64,000 nucleotides of DNA, from contig NZ_JARGNA010000010.1 in NCBI RefSeq assembly GCF_030167905.1, positions 124,001-188,000 on the forward strand, written 5' to 3'. A model generated the notes under the pieces. It had not been told where the DNA came from and did not search any database. It worked only from the letters and a program-made list of their open reading frames with translations. Position 1 is the first letter of the stretch; each line of letters begins with the position of its first letter. The position numbers were made by a program, and so were the translations under genes. Of this stretch, positions 17,488 through 28,100 are shown in pieces. The stretch comes from Flavobacterium terrisoli. GTDB lineage: Bacteria; Bacteroidota; Bacteroidia; Flavobacteriales; Flavobacteriaceae.

Positions 17488-18818
17488 GCCGTTACAATCT
17501 TATTCAACTGCACCGCTTTTCCATCCGTGAGCATCGAGATAAAATGGCAAATGTGAAGCAATCTGTCGTACAAACTTTCCTTTTCCAAATGGTGTTTTTC
17601 CGGAAGGATTTTCATTAACAATTTATCGTAATTCGTGGCGTTCCCGGTATAAGTATTGTTGTATGCCGTGATGAATTTATCCAACAGGTTATTGATGATT
17701 TGGTAACCCGACAACTCTTTTTCAATCACTTCACGGCTTTGGTAAATATTCTTTACACTTAGTTTGATGATGTCATCCATTTGTGCTTTGTACTTGCTTT
17801 TATCGGTCAGGGCAAAATGGAATTCTCCTTTCAGAATCGCTTCTTCGTTTTCGATAAACACACGAACGGCATCGTTGATTAAGTTCCCAATCGCCAACGC
17901 ACGCAAATAACTGATTCGGTCTTCCTTAGTCGTCAATGTTTGGTATTTGGCCGCATCAATGGTGTCTTTGACCAATTTGATTAGGTATTCCAACGCATAA
18001 TCTTCGGAAACCAAACCGAGATTGATGCCGTCTTCAAAATCGATTATCGTGTAACAGATGTCATCGGCGGCTTCGACTAAAAATGCCAGCGGATGGCGTT
18101 CGTAACCTACATCGGCACCGGTTTTATTGGAAATCATGCCCAATTCTTCGGCCACTTCCTTAAAAAAAGCCACGTCGGATTGGAAGAAACCATATTTTTT
18201 ATCGGCGATGTTTTTGGTTGGTTTTTTGGGCAAACTTTCCTTTGGGTATTTCGTAAAAGCTCCGAGGGTTGCATACGATAAACGCAAGCTGCCTTCAATT
18301 CCCGGACGTGAACTCGTGAGTACCGAAAAACCATTGGCATTGCCTTCAAAATCGACCAAATCCTGCCATTGCTTCTCGGTTAACTGGTCTTTGTATTGTT
18401 GGCCTTTGCCAATCGAGAAATATTCTCCAATCGCTTTTTCGCCCGAATGTCCGAATGGCGGATTCCCGATGTCATGCGCTAATGCTGCCGCAGCAACAAT
18501 CGCTCCGAAATCGTTCATGTGGTAACCATGGACTTCCTTGAGATGTGGATATTTTTCAAGGATTTTTTTTCCCACCAATCTTCCGATGGAGCGACCAACC
18601 ACGGATACTTCCAAACTATGCGTCAAACGTGTGTGGACAAAATCGGTTTTGGATAACGGAATCACCTGCGTTTTATCCTGTAAGCTTCTGAAAGCCGACG
18701 AAAAGATGATACGGTCATAATCGACTTCAAAGCCGAGACGTGTGTCGTCTTGTTCGATGCGCAATCGCTTGCCTTTGTCGCCTTGGCGTTTTAGAGATAA
18801 AAGTTGTTCCCAGGTCAT
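17484..18818 (-). CDS. dgt: dGTP triphosphohydrolase (dGTPase family)
   Basis: The product is a 444-aa HD-domain enzyme that cleaves dNTPs to nucleoside and triphosphate. It has the N-terminal signature RSLQDKTQV, then the metal ligands H67 (RLTHSLE), H115-D116 (LAHDIGNPPFGH) and a later Asp in AADDICYTI. Its start follows a matching -7 box at 18846-18853. It is convergent with dxs, sharing four bases. With nrdAB, tdk and dCMP deaminase also in the window, it belongs to dNTP balance. Confidence 0.9.
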   Translation of the reverse strand: MTWEQLLSLKRQGDKGKRLRIEQDDTRLGFEVDYDRIIFSSAFRSLQDKTQVIPLSKTDFVHTRLTHSLEVSVVGRSIGRLVGKKILEKYPHLKEVHGYHMNDFGAIVAAAALAHDIGNPPFGHSGEKAIGEYFSIGKGQQYKDQLTEKQWQDLVDFEGNANGFSVLTSSRPGIEGSLRLSYATLGAFTKYPKESLPKKPTKNIADKKYGFFQSDVAFFKEVAEELGMISNKTGADVGYERHPLAFLVEAADDICYTIIDFEDGINLGLVSEDYALEYLIKLVKDTIDAAKYQTLTTKEDRISYLRALAIGNLINDAVRVFIENEEAILKGEFHFALTDKSKYKAQMDDIIKLSVKNIYQSREVIEKELSGYQIINNLLDKFITAYNNTYTGNATNYDKLLMKILPEKHHLEKESLYDRLLHICHFISMLTDGKAVQLNKIVTA

Positions 18819-18845
18819 TTTCGGTTAGGTTAGGATTTTAATACT

Positions 18846-18853
18846 CAAATATA
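18846..18853 (-). promoter_or_regulatory. -7 promoter box of dgt
   Basis: TATATTTG on the minus strand lies 27 bases before the dgt ATG. It suggests dgt has its own promoter despite following the GNAT gene closely. Confidence 0.6.
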
Positions 18854-18858
18854 CGTTT

Positions 18859-19305
18859 TTAAATGATTTTCCTCATACAAACACTGCTTTCCACACCGAT
18901 GTATTGCCCATAATTCGGGATGACTTCGTAGCCTGATTTTTTATACAAGGCGATGGCACTTTCGAGTTTGTTGGAAGTTTCCAAAATACAGGAAGTATAG
19001 CCTTCATCTTTAGCCCAGTTTTCCAATTCGGATAAAATGGAAGCCGCAATGCCTTTACCACGTTGTTCGGGCAAAACAAACATTCTTTTGATTTCGGCCA
19101 CTTGTGGTTCGAGTTGCTTAAAAGCGCCACAACCGGAAGCCAATCCGTCTTCGTCACATACAATCACATGGTCTAAATAAATCTGATTGTATTGGGCAAA
19201 AAAATCCTTTTCATCGCCATCAATATCGACCAAATACTCATCGAAAAGTCGGGTTAACTTTTGAAAATCCTTATTGTCTGAAGTGGTTCTGGTAAGCGTA
19301 ATCAT
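18859..19305 (-). CDS. GNAT-family N-acetyltransferase
   Basis: The product is a 148-aa acetyltransferase. The acetyl-CoA pyrophosphate loop is RGKGIA, preceded by the strand AEIKRMFVLPEQ. The C-terminal part, ETSNKLESAIALYKKSGYEVIPNYGQY, is typical of small-molecule GNATs. The substrate cannot be told. It starts two bases after the stop of the RDD gene, so the two are cotranscribed in a minus-strand operon that begins at 20578. Confidence 0.85.
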   Translation of the reverse strand: MITLTRTTSDNKDFQKLTRLFDEYLVDIDGDEKDFFAQYNQIYLDHVIVCDEDGLASGCGAFKQLEPQVAEIKRMFVLPEQRGKGIAASILSELENWAKDEGYTSCILETSNKLESAIALYKKSGYEVIPNYGQYIGVESSVCMRKII

Positions 19306-19307
19306 TT

Positions 19308-19820
19308 TTATTCCTCCGTTTTGGTTTTGTTTGGGTTATAAAATTCGGCTTTCATTTCGTCTAGCATTTTCTTGTTGACTACGTAGGTTTTGGAAATACT
19401 GTCGTGCCAGCCTCTGGCCGGGAAACCGATGAATGATAAAACATTGAACGGAATCAAACGGCAAAGCGAACGAACGAGTATGGTTTCCTGATTGGGTTTT
19501 TCGCCATATTGGTCAACGACCATCGTTTTGGTAATTAGCTTTCCGATGGTTCTTGCTGATAATATCTCGAAAAGGTTATAATAGAAAAGGACAATGCACA
19601 ACGTTAAAGTATACTGCGCTAATTTACTAGTCGCTAAGCGATCAATAAAGTCTTTATTGTCGGTGATGACCGCAATTATCGATATAAAAACCAAGGCAAT
19701 AAATATCCAGACAATCTGCACTACGCTGTCTATCAAATAATTCAGCATTCGTTGACGGTGTGTCGCTAAAATTTCTTCGGTAATCAAAAATTGTTTTCCT
19801 GCTTTTTCTTCCATTATCAT
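19308..19820 (-). CDS. RDD-family membrane protein
   Basis: The product has 170 aa and two to three hydrophobic segments (about residues 28-52, 68-88 and 125-135). RDD-family signatures are RMLNYLIDS near the start, RTIGKLITKTMVV in the middle, and the closing GWHDSISKTYVV. It is an inner-membrane protein of unknown transport or regulatory role. Its ATG overlaps the previous gene's stop in TAATG, which suggests translational coupling. A second Met at residue 3 is an alternative start. Confidence 0.85.
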   Translation of the reverse strand: MIMEEKAGKQFLITEEILATHRQRMLNYLIDSVVQIVWIFIALVFISIIAVITDNKDFIDRLATSKLAQYTLTLCIVLFYYNLFEILSARTIGKLITKTMVVDQYGEKPNQETILVRSLCRLIPFNVLSFIGFPARGWHDSISKTYVVNKKMLDEMKAEFYNPNKTKTEE

Positions 19821-20044
19821 TATTCCTTTTGATTGGCCAAAAAGAAATTTCTCGATTTCTTTGGGTATTGATTGTAACTCTTATCACTCGGATTGGCAAT
19901 CACCGATTTGATGTTGATTTCGTCTCCGAGTTTGAAACTCGCTTCGGTGTATTTATAATCCAATAAATATTCACCACAGAAATAATTACCGTTTTCGTCT
20001 TTTTCTATGATGCCGGTGTAAACTCCTTTTTTTTCTTTTGACAT
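19820..20044 (-). CDS. Small conserved-looking hypothetical protein
   Basis: The product has 74 aa, is charged and soluble, and has no signal peptide. It starts MSKEKKGVYTGIIEKDENG and includes a run of beta-like segments (YFCGEYLLDYKY, FKLGDEINIKSVI). I do not recognise the family. It is supported as a gene by tight packing, 12 bases after the upstream gene and overlapping the RDD gene by one base (TAATG). Confidence 0.65.
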   Translation of the reverse strand: MSKEKKGVYTGIIEKDENGNYFCGEYLLDYKYTEASFKLGDEINIKSVIANPSDKSYNQYPKKSRNFFLANQKE

Positions 20045-20056
20045 GATTGTGTTATT

Positions 20057-20578
20057 TTATTTTTTGAAAACGTATTGAAGCACTAAATTAGTGGTAAACG
20101 TCTTATCAAGGCTATTGATGTTTATGGTTTGATTGAATCCTAAGGCCAACTCGTCTTTTATGACATAATACAATAGTTTTGCCCTTAATGGAATTCCCAG
20201 CGTTTTGTCTTTTTTATCTTGAAATTCTGTAGTATCGTCCCGATATAATCTGGAAAACAGGCCTAATCCTCCATGAACCTCGATATTCAGTCGCTTATCT
20301 ATTTCAAAGTCTCTTCCATAAAGAATGTTATATTCTGTAAAACTTCTCTTGGCATCAAACAAATTGAATTCTTCACCAGCGTTGATGTTTGCCGAAAGCA
20401 AGTGTTTGCTGTTTAAAGCAGTTGCCAGATCAAAGGTGAAATTTGGTCCTCCATCATTATTCGGACCATAACAAATCCCTAAACCTAATGAAACTGACCT
20501 AAATTGAAATTTATCGGATTGTGCATTCATCACTACAGTGAACATCAGGACTACGCTAATTTGAATTACTTTTTTCAT
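20057..20578 (-). CDS. Probable outer-membrane beta-barrel protein
   Basis: The product is a 173-aa protein with a signal peptide (MKKVIQISVVLMFTVVMNAQ). Alternating hydrophobic strands include FRSVSLGLGICYG, LLSANINAGEEF, LNIEVHGGLGLFSRL and ELALGFNQTININ, ending in an aromatic/basic LQYVFKK typical of small barrels. The exact family is unknown. The start at 20578 is preferred because a -7 box lies at 20602-20609, between it and a longer in-frame start at 20626. It is the first gene of a four-gene operon. Confidence 0.7.
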   Translation of the reverse strand: MKKVIQISVVLMFTVVMNAQSDKFQFRSVSLGLGICYGPNNDGGPNFTFDLATALNSKHLLSANINAGEEFNLFDAKRSFTEYNILYGRDFEIDKRLNIEVHGGLGLFSRLYRDDTTEFQDKKDKTLGIPLRAKLLYYVIKDELALGFNQTININSLDKTFTTNLVLQYVFKK

Positions 20579-20601
20579 GGCTATAGGATTTAAATGACAA
20601 T

Positions 20602-20609
20602 CAAATATA
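20602..20609 (-). promoter_or_regulatory. -7 promoter box of the 20578 operon
   Basis: TATATTTG on the minus strand, 23 bases before the chosen ATG. Confidence 0.6.
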
Positions 20610-20673
20610 GCTAAAAAAACAGCCATCTAACGACAGCTGCTTTCCAATTATTAATTCTAAAAACTTTTATTAT

Positions 20674-23106
20674 TTACGACCCACACATTTCGCAGTCGTC
20701 TCCACCATTTCCGGCGGCTGCTCTGGCACGTTCTACCATCGCGGCAAAATCTTCGGCGGTCATTTCGCCGGTTTCATTTGGCGCTACAACCTCAACACCT
20801 ACCGCTTCCGGCTCGGCTAAGATTGGCTCGGCTTTTTTATCGTTGTTCAACGTGAACTTAATCGCGTCAACCGCAGCTTTGGTTCTCAGGTAATACATAC
20901 CGGTTTTCAAGCCGCTTTTCCAGGCGTAGAAGTGCATTGACGTTAGTTTCGCGTAGTTGGCATCCTGCATAAACAGGTTCAACGATTGCGATTGGTCAAT
21001 GAAATAACCTCTGTGTCTCGACATATCGATAATGTCTTTCATCGACATTTCCCAAACGGTTTTGTATAGTTCTTTTAAATCTTCCGGAATTCTTTCGATG
21101 CCTTGTACGGAACCATTATTACGCATGATTTCCTGTTTCAATTCTTCGTTCCAAAGACCTCTTTCTACCAAGTCGGTCAACAAGTGTTTGTTTACCACGA
21201 TAAACTCTCCGGACAATACACGACGTGTGTAAATGTTAGAAGTATATGGTTCGAATGCTTCGTTGTTTCCTAAGATTTGAGACGTAGAAGCAGTTGGCAT
21301 CGGCGCTACCAATAATGAGTTTCTCACGCCGTGTTTTACCACCTCTTTGCGCAGGCTTGCCCAATCCCAACGTCCTGATAACTCTTCGTCTTTGATGTTC
21401 CAAAGGTTGTGTTGGAACAAACCTTCTGAAATCGGCGAACCTTTAAAGCTTGAATATGGTCCTTCTTCTTTCGCCATTTCCATTGATGCGGTTACGGCGG
21501 CAAAGTATAAGGTTTCGAAAATTTCCTGGTTCAATTGTTTGGCTTCATCGCTGGTGAACGGCATTCTCAATAAGATGAATGCATCGGCCAAACCTTGAAC
21601 GCCCAATCCAACCGGACGATGACGCATATTAGAGTTTTCAGCCTCAATTACCGGATAGTAATTGCGGTCGATTACCTTGTTCAAATTGCGGGTTACGCGT
21701 TTGGTAACATTGAATAACAATTCGTGGTCGAATTTGTTGTTGTTAACAAACATTGGCAACGAAATCGATGCTAAGTTACAAACCGCAATTTCGTCTTCAG
21801 ACGTGTATTCCATGATTTCGGTACACAAGTTAGACGAACGGATGGTTCCCAAATTCTTTTGGTTCGATTTTCTGTTCGCTGCATCTTTGTACAACATGTA
21901 TGGTGTTCCGGTTTCGATTTGTGATTCTAAGATTTTCTCCCAAAGCTCACGTGCTTTCACCGTTTTTCTTCCTTTTCCTTGTGCTTCATATGATGTATAC
22001 ATCGCTTCGAATTCGTCTCCATAAACGTCGCATAAGCCCGGACATTCATTTGGACACATCAATGTCCATTGTGCATCTTCTTCCACGCGTTTCATAAACA
22101 AATCGGAGGTCCACATCGCAAAGAACAAATCACGCGCACGCATTTCTTCTTTTCCGGTGTTCTTTTTCAAGTCTAAGAATTCGAAAATATCCGCATGCCA
22201 GGTTTCCAGGTAAATGGCAAAACTTCCTTTTCTTTTTCCACCGCCTTGGTCAACATAACGGGCTGTGTCATTGAATACACGCAACATCGGAACGATTCCG
22301 TTGGATGTTCCGTTTGTTCCTCTGATGTACGAACCTGTCGCACGAACATTGTGGATAGATAAACCGATTCCACCGGCAGATTGCGAAATTTTTGCAGTGT
22401 TTTTCAAAGTGTCATAAATACCGTCGATACTGTCATCTTTCATTGACAGCAAGAAGCAAGACGACATTTGAGGTTTTGGCGTTCCGGCGTTGAATAATGT
22501 TGGCGTCGCATGCGTAAAGAATTTTTTCGACATTAAGTCGTAGGTTTCGATTACGGCATCCAAATCATTTAAGTGAATCCCAACCGATACACGCATCAAC
22601 ATGTGTTGCGGACGCTCAACGATTTTACCGTTGATTTTTAGCAAATACGAACGCTCTAAGGTTTTGAACCCAAAGTAATCGTAGTTGAAATCACGGTTGT
22701 ATATGATGTGAGAGTTTAAAAACTCGGCATTCTCCTGAATAACTTTATGTACTTCTTCTGAAAGTAAAGGTGCTTGTTGGTTGGTTCTCGGGTTTACATA
22801 ATGGAACATTTCGTTCATGGTTTCCGAGAAAGACTTGTTGGTGTTTTTGTGTAAGTTAGAAACTGCAATACGAGCCGCTAATTGAGCATAATCCGGGTGA
22901 GTTACTGTCATTGAAGCCGCAGTTTCGGCTGCTAAATTATCCAATTCGGAAGTGGTTACCCCATCATACAAACCTTCGATAACTTTCATCGCTACTTTTA
23001 CAGCGTCTACCAATTCATTCAAACCATAGCATAGTTTTTTAATTCTATCCGTGATTTTGTCAAACATTACCGGTTCTTTGTGACCGTCTCTTTTTACTAC
23101 GTACAT
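20674..23106 (-). CDS. nrdA: Ribonucleotide reductase class Ia, large subunit
   Basis: The product is an 810-aa catalytic subunit that makes dNDPs from NDPs. The N-terminal ATP-cone (VKRDG...FDKI) is the activity regulator. Active-site residues are C217 (SSCFLL), and N426, C428 and E430 (NLCTEI). The shuttle cysteines at the end are C805 and C808 (CEMCGS). The N-terminus [18 protein letters not shown] and following KLCYGLN resemble eukaryotic RRM1 more than E. coli NrdA. It lies 127 bp downstream of nrdB on the same strand. That gap has a direct repeat but no clear promoter or terminator. Confidence 0.95.
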   Translation of the reverse strand: MYVVKRDGHKEPVMFDKITDRIKKLCYGLNELVDAVKVAMKVIEGLYDGVTTSELDNLAAETAASMTVTHPDYAQLAARIAVSNLHKNTNKSFSETMNEMFHYVNPRTNQQAPLLSEEVHKVIQENAEFLNSHIIYNRDFNYDYFGFKTLERSYLLKINGKIVERPQHMLMRVSVGIHLNDLDAVIETYDLMSKKFFTHATPTLFNAGTPKPQMSSCFLLSMKDDSIDGIYDTLKNTAKISQSAGGIGLSIHNVRATGSYIRGTNGTSNGIVPMLRVFNDTARYVDQGGGKRKGSFAIYLETWHADIFEFLDLKKNTGKEEMRARDLFFAMWTSDLFMKRVEEDAQWTLMCPNECPGLCDVYGDEFEAMYTSYEAQGKGRKTVKARELWEKILESQIETGTPYMLYKDAANRKSNQKNLGTIRSSNLCTEIMEYTSEDEIAVCNLASISLPMFVNNNKFDHELLFNVTKRVTRNLNKVIDRNYYPVIEAENSNMRHRPVGLGVQGLADAFILLRMPFTSDEAKQLNQEIFETLYFAAVTASMEMAKEEGPYSSFKGSPISEGLFQHNLWNIKDEELSGRWDWASLRKEVVKHGVRNSLLVAPMPTASTSQILGNNEAFEPYTSNIYTRRVLSGEFIVVNKHLLTDLVERGLWNEELKQEIMRNNGSVQGIERIPEDLKELYKTVWEMSMKDIIDMSRHRGYFIDQSQSLNLFMQDANYAKLTSMHFYAWKSGLKTGMYYLRTKAAVDAIKFTLNNDKKAEPILAEPEAVGVEVVAPNETGEMTAEDFAAMVERARAAAGNGGDDCEMCGS

Positions 23107-23184
23107 AAATTTTTGTTTTGTGAAATAGAAAATCCCTTCGCTACTTCGAGTTACTTGTTTTGTTTTGTTAATCCCTTAACTTCC

Positions 23185-23212
23185 CGGAAAACTTTCGTCT
23201 CTCGGAAAACTT
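23185..23212. repeat. Direct repeat in the nrdB-nrdA spacer
   Basis: The ten bases cggaaaactt occur at 23185-23194 and again at 23203-23212, an 18-bp period. The spacer is otherwise AT-rich and non-coding. The spacing of just under two helical turns could suit a regulator, but nothing proves it. Confidence 0.5.
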
Positions 23213-23233
23213 CAAAAAAAATTTGAAATATTT

Positions 23234-24211
23234 TTAAAAGTCAGCGTCGAAGCTGATTTTTTGATCTTCGGTATCTTTTGACATTACGCCGGCTTTTTGG
23301 TATTCGGCCACGCGTTTTTCAAAGAAATTGGTTTTTCCCTGTAGCGAAATCATATCCATGAAATCGAAAGGATTATTAGAATTGTATACTCTTTTGCATC
23401 CTAATTCCACCAATAATCTGTCGGCAACGAATTCTAGGTATTGTGTCATTAAATTGGCATTCATTCCAATCAAACTCACCGGAAGTGATTCGGTGATAAA
23501 TTCTCTTTCAATGGTTAAAGCATCGGTGATAATCTCAGTGATTCTCGCTTTAGATACTTTGTGAACCAAATGGTGGTTGTGTAAATGCACGGCGAAATCA
23601 CAGTGAACACCTTCATCACGTGAAATCAATTCGTTTGAGAAAGTCAGTCCAGGCATTAAACCGCGTTTTTTCAACCAGAAAATAGAACAGAATGCGCCTG
23701 AGAAAAAGATGCCTTCAACAGCTGCGAAAGCGATTAATCTTTCGGCGAATGAATCGGAACCAATCCATTTCATAGCCCAATCCGCTTTTTTCTTTACGGC
23801 AGGAAATACATCAATGGCGTTGAACAATTGGTTTTTCTCTGTTTCGTCTTTTACATAAGTATCAATCAACAACGAATAGGTTTCGCTGTGGATGTTTTCC
23901 ATCATAATCTGGAAACCGTAGAAAAATTTGGCTTCCGGATATTGAACTTCATTTACAAAATTCTCCGCCAAATTCTCGTTTACGATTCCGTCAGAAGCCG
24001 CAAAGAAAGCCAAGATGTGTTTGATGAAATATTTTTCATCGCTACTTAATTTGTTATTCCAATCGGATAAATCCTGGTGCAAATCGATTTCTTCGGCAGT
24101 CCAAAAACTGGCTTCCATCTTTTTATACCAATCCCAAATATCATGATGTTTGATTGGAAAAATCACGAAGCGGTTTTTGTTTTCTTGTAATATTGGTTCG
24201 ATAGCTGCCAT
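23234..24211 (-). CDS. nrdB: Ribonucleotide reductase class Ia, small (radical) subunit
   Basis: The product is a 325-aa di-iron tyrosyl-radical protein that partners NrdA. The metal ligands are D43 (EEIDL), E105 and H108 (MMENIHSE), with radical Tyr Y112 in [10 protein letters not shown], and later E and H residues in [12 protein letters not shown] and DEGVHCDF. The segments [19 protein letters not shown] and [15 protein letters not shown] strongly recall eukaryotic R2. NrdB is encoded first, then nrdA, the reverse of the E. coli order. The upstream region contains a DnaA-box match and a palindrome. Confidence 0.95.
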   Translation of the reverse strand: MAAIEPILQENKNRFVIFPIKHHDIWDWYKKMEASFWTAEEIDLHQDLSDWNNKLSSDEKYFIKHILAFFAASDGIVNENLAENFVNEVQYPEAKFFYGFQIMMENIHSETYSLLIDTYVKDETEKNQLFNAIDVFPAVKKKADWAMKWIGSDSFAERLIAFAAVEGIFFSGAFCSIFWLKKRGLMPGLTFSNELISRDEGVHCDFAVHLHNHHLVHKVSKARITEIITDALTIEREFITESLPVSLIGMNANLMTQYLEFVADRLLVELGCKRVYNSNNPFDFMDMISLQGKTNFFEKRVAEYQKAGVMSKDTEDQKISFDADF

Positions 24212-24304
24212 TTTTGAAATTATTATTTGAATTATTGGAGAGATTTTTATTGAAATCTGTCTGTTACAAAGATTGTCAAACGAAACGTAAAATGAAAGCC
24301 AAAC

Positions 24305-24313
24305 TTATTCACA
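24305..24313 (+). promoter_or_regulatory. DnaA-box-like site upstream of nrdB
   Basis: TTATTCACA is an exact match to the DnaA consensus TTATnCACA, about 100 bases upstream of the nrdB ATG. In E. coli DnaA controls nrdAB; a single box here is suggestive only, because nine-base matches also occur by chance. Confidence 0.35.
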
Positions 24314-24329
24314 ATCGGCTCTAGTTTTT

Positions 24330-24348
24330 AACAAATCGACGGTTTGTT
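24330..24348. promoter_or_regulatory. Inverted repeat upstream of nrdB (possible operator)
   Basis: AACAAA-TCGACGG-TTTGTT is a perfect six-base dyad with a seven-base spacer, 17 bases from the DnaA-box match. It could be a repressor site. No known NrdR consensus was recognised. Confidence 0.35.
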
Positions 24349-24499
24349 CAACCTTTTTGAATATTTTTTAACTTATTGATTTTCAGTAATTTAATTTTTT
24401 AAAAAACGTCAAAAACCCCTAAAACAAAGGAAGTTAGGAATTTACTGATAGCAAAATTTTAACACTTTTCAGCAACTTCGAAAGGCAAAATTTCATCCA

Positions 24500-24536
24500 T
24501 AAAAAAGAGCGGTTTTCCCTTTGAAAAAACCGCTCT
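24500..24536 (-). terminator. Terminator of the PBCV-adaptor-domain gene
   Basis: The stem agagcggtttt/aaaaccgctct (11 bp) is followed on the minus strand by a T-run (A24501-24506 on plus). It lies 24 bases beyond the stop codon. Confidence 0.8.
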
Positions 24537-24559
24537 CTGTAAAGTGTACGTCTTATTTC

Positions 24560-25069
24560 TTATTTGTCATCCGAAATATAGGTTTTATTACCATTAGAGT
24601 TAATATAATACCTTCCTCCTCTTGGCCCAGTATACACTTTTTTACCATTATATGTTCCCGTCACTTTGTCCGGTGTTTTTGGTGCTTTTTCATTGGACAC
24701 TCTTTCCTTTACCGCTTTTTTGGCTTTGGCTTCGGTTTTGTTTACAGTAGCACTCGCTTTTCCTGCCGCCGATTTTGCTTCTCCTTTAACAGAAGCGTTA
24801 GCCTCTTTAAAACGTTTGTCCGGCGTTCCATCTTTTTTCAAAGGCACTTTGGCATCTGTTTTATAACGTTTGTCCGGTGTACCGTCTTTTTTTAATGGCA
24901 CTTTACCTTTAACGTCCTTTTCTGCTTTGGCTGCGGCTGCTTTGGCTTTGGCTTTCTTGTCTTGTGCGGCTTTCTCTGTTTTAGCTTTCGCTTTTTCTAC
25001 AGTGGTTTCCTGTGCTGTTGCATTAACCATAAACGCAAAAAGGAAACTCATTAATAATAGTTTTTTCAT
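24560..25069 (-). CDS. Secreted Lys/Ala-rich protein with PBCV basic adaptor domain
   Basis: The product is a 169-aa protein with a signal peptide (MKKLLLMSFLFAFMVNATAQ). A very basic Lys/Ala helix-like stretch follows (about residues 26-55). Two tandem repeats of KVPLKKDGTPDKR[Y/F]K come next (about 56-90), then another Lys/Ala stretch. The C-terminal module GTYNGKKVYTGPRGGRYYIN matches the short 'PBCV-specific basic adaptor' domain found in chlorovirus and some Bacteroidota proteins. It is highly positively charged, so it may bind polyanions such as LPS, DNA or teichoic-like glycans at the cell surface. The function is unknown. The start was set at MKKLLL rather than four codons upstream. 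Confidence 0.75.
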   Translation of the reverse strand: MKKLLLMSFLFAFMVNATAQETTVEKAKAKTEKAAQDKKAKAKAAAAKAEKDVKGKVPLKKDGTPDKRYKTDAKVPLKKDGTPDKRFKEANASVKGEAKSAAGKASATVNKTEAKAKKAVKERVSNEKAPKTPDKVTGTYNGKKVYTGPRGGRYYINSNGNKTYISDDK

Positions 25070-25139
25070 GGTGATTAACATTAGATAATTTTGAAGTCTA
25101 AAGTTAATGAAAAAATATTTCGGAAGTGTTTTTTTAACA

Positions 25140-28100
25140 TTAAAAATAAGCCCTCAATTGCACATTTCCGGTATGGATTGTTTTACTTGTCTCGGTTTTT
25201 CTGCCCTGATAGTTGATATTGATATCCAGGAACTGCGTCAGATTTTTTTGAAGTAACAATCTCCATGTCAGGTTTTTACCCGGCTGCAATCCTTCGAGCA
25301 TTTGAAAAGCCACCGGCTGCAAAGCATCGCCTTCAAATTTATTGTCATATAAGGAGAATTCACCATTCATTGTGATCTTCTTGTCATTGGCATACGAAAA
25401 CGAAGTGCCCAAGCGGCTCTGCTTTAATTTTTCAGAATCGCCCAATTGGTTTTCCTTGCTTTGGTATTCATAAAAGATGTCCCAACTCGCATTTTTATTA
25501 AACAAATAGGAGATCTTTGGGTTGAGTTGGTAACTGTTGATTTGATAATTTTTGCTGCTGTAATTTTCCGAATACAGATCCGTCTCAGCTGTTTCTGTTT
25601 TAAAGGAAAAGAGCCAGGTTTTTTTTAGCAAGTGAATGTATTGCAACTGATGCATCCTGTTGATACTTTCCTGTGAACCAATCGAAAGCAAGCTTTTCAA
25701 ACGGTTGTTGATAAAAGTATAGGTTACGGAATGATCCTGTTTTCCTCGATTGTAGAACAAACTGTTTCTGAAATTGACATTCAGTCCGAGCATATTGGAC
25801 TCTGAAGTCGAAAAAGGATTTAAATCAAAATTATCTCCGTTGCGCTCAATTTTTCGCTCGGTTAAATAAGAAGTCTGATTGTAGAAATACGACAGTACTT
25901 TTTTGAAACCTGTTTCATTCTGCCAATGAATTGGATTCAGCGTCAGCGATTGTGAAATTTTATTCTGATGGGTTTTCACAAAAATCTGATTGGGCAAAAA
26001 CACCCGAACATACCTTGCCTGATCGGGAAACGGTGCGATTTCAAACTCCTGCAACTCCTGAATGCCGTTGCCGTTATAATCATTCCAGGTATAAACTCCT
26101 TGTCCGGGCTCGACTTCAAGATAGGTGAATTCCTGTTGGGCAATCGTTCCCGAAGTGGTTTCATAGGCTGTTGTAACCTGAACAAACTGATTGAAAAACT
26201 GATCATTATACAGTAATCTGGAATTCAACGACGGTTCGTTTTCGCGTGTGGCATCTTCAAATTTCAGGTTTCTGTAATTGACAAAGAGCGACAAATTGGT
26301 TCTATCGGTTTGAATCAATTTTGATTTTACATAATAGGATTGTGAGGTGTTTACTTTCTGTAAAAATCCGTTTTGCAAACTGTCATTAACACGTTGCAGA
26401 TAACCCAATTCGACAAAAACCTTGGTGCTGTCGCCTCGCCCGATAAAAGCACCATACTCGGTAAATCTTTGGCTCAATGCCGAAAGCTGATTGGTGGCGA
26501 CCAATTTTTCTTTGTTGTTTTCCAAACGCAAACTCCCGCCAATCCAATTGTTCTTAAAATGATAACGCGCCTGGGATTGGTTTCGGATGAAAGTCGATTT
26601 TGCATAATCGCCATCACTATTCAGAACGCTGGTGTTTTGCTGAAGGTTCCAATCTTTAAGTTTAAAAAATCCATTGACCAAATGACGGTTTCCCGAAAAG
26701 CTTTTGGTGAAATCCAACTTCTCAAATTGATAGGTCAGCTTTCCTTTTTCGGGCAATGTAAAATCCAAACCATTAATAACCAAACTTTGATTGCCTTCAA
26801 AAGTGGTCAAATTCCAGTCGCGGTTGAACTCAATGTTGAACAAACGCTCAATAGTTCTGAAATCTTCCTGTACATATTGGTAATTCCCAAAGGCATCAAT
26901 TTGCCATTTTTTGGAAAATAACCTTTGCTTGAAATTTAGTTTTCCGGCAACACCTTTATTATTATTGTCATCAATTGGAGAAAACAGGTTTTGGTCATTG
27001 TTGCTTAGCCCAACTTCAAAATCAACCAAGGTTTTCTCGCTTGGATTGAATTTTCCCAAAACGGTGGCAATTTGGATTTTGGTCGGCGCGACCAATCGGG
27101 TGATTGGTTCGTAATTTCCTTGCGGAACGCCGGCAATTGGCTCAACATATTGGTAAATTTTGCCAATGGCTGCCGTACTAGTTAAAATATAATTCCCGAG
27201 ATTATTACCGACTAAAGTAAACTTCACATTGTACAACTCATCTTCGGGATTGTTGGAATATTCAAAAGCTTCTCCAATACTCACCGTGATCTTTTTGTAC
27301 AAAATTTTATTCTCAGAATAGGTATCCAAATACGCTGATGGTGCATTCATCAGGTTGACATTGTCTCCGGCATCCGCCAAAATAGTTACTTGTTCAGGTG
27401 ACAAAGTCTGCTGCAGCGGTTGGTTTTTGACATCATTTTCAGAATACAGGTAACCGCCCAAACTCCAGTTTTTCGAAGTGTGATTCGCGCCGCCATACGT
27501 AACAAATCGGGTATAATTTCGATCGGAATATTGGTATTCTATGACGATTCGCATCTCGGAAGTAATCGGGAACAATGAGGTAAACGTAATTTCTCCGGCA
27601 TTATAATCGATGACATAATCGTTATTCTCACCGCGTTTTTTCAGGATTCCGTTGACATAAACCCTTTCCGAACCCGAAATGACCAACACATACAACTCGC
27701 CATTATTGCCGCGCAGTTTATATGGACCTTGATTGCCTTCCTGACCCGTGAAAGCGCTTTTGGCATATTGACCACGAACCAAAGCCGCAGCGGCAAAGAT
27801 TTCGGTTTTGTTTTCTTCGCCGCCAAAATTGACGCGTGTAGACAAGCCCTGTACTTTTTTGTTGAAATTCAGAAACCGCGATTGTCTGTTTTCGAGGAAT
27901 AAATCGCCGGCGCGAATGTTCCAGTTATCGGTGAACAATTCGATAAAAATCTGGTCGAATTCATCCAGTTTCTGGGAATAACCATTGTCCTGCAAAGGAA
28001 TATTGGAATCCTGAATCGACGCCCGAAGCGATACTTTGTCTGATATCTTTCCGGTGATTTGTAAATCAAGATTCGAAGTCACCGAAGCATTCTGATTGTT

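Larger units (their letters stand above)
24212..24499. other. Long intergenic region upstream of nrdB
   Basis: This is the non-coding stretch before nrdB, very AT-rich. On the minus strand no perfect TAnnTTTG is seen; the best is AATCTTTG near 24270-24277. The only clear structures are the DnaA-box match and the inverted repeat listed separately. No riboswitch fold was recognised. Confidence 0.6.

Noticed and set aside
24212-24500. A riboswitch or structured RNA upstream of nrdB
   Set aside because: No recognisable conserved core (for example cobalamin box) and only weak AT-rich pairing were found.
24560-24895. Plus-strand frames opposite the PBCV-adaptor gene
   Set aside because: They are antisense to a gene with signal peptide, repeats and terminator, and show no features of their own.
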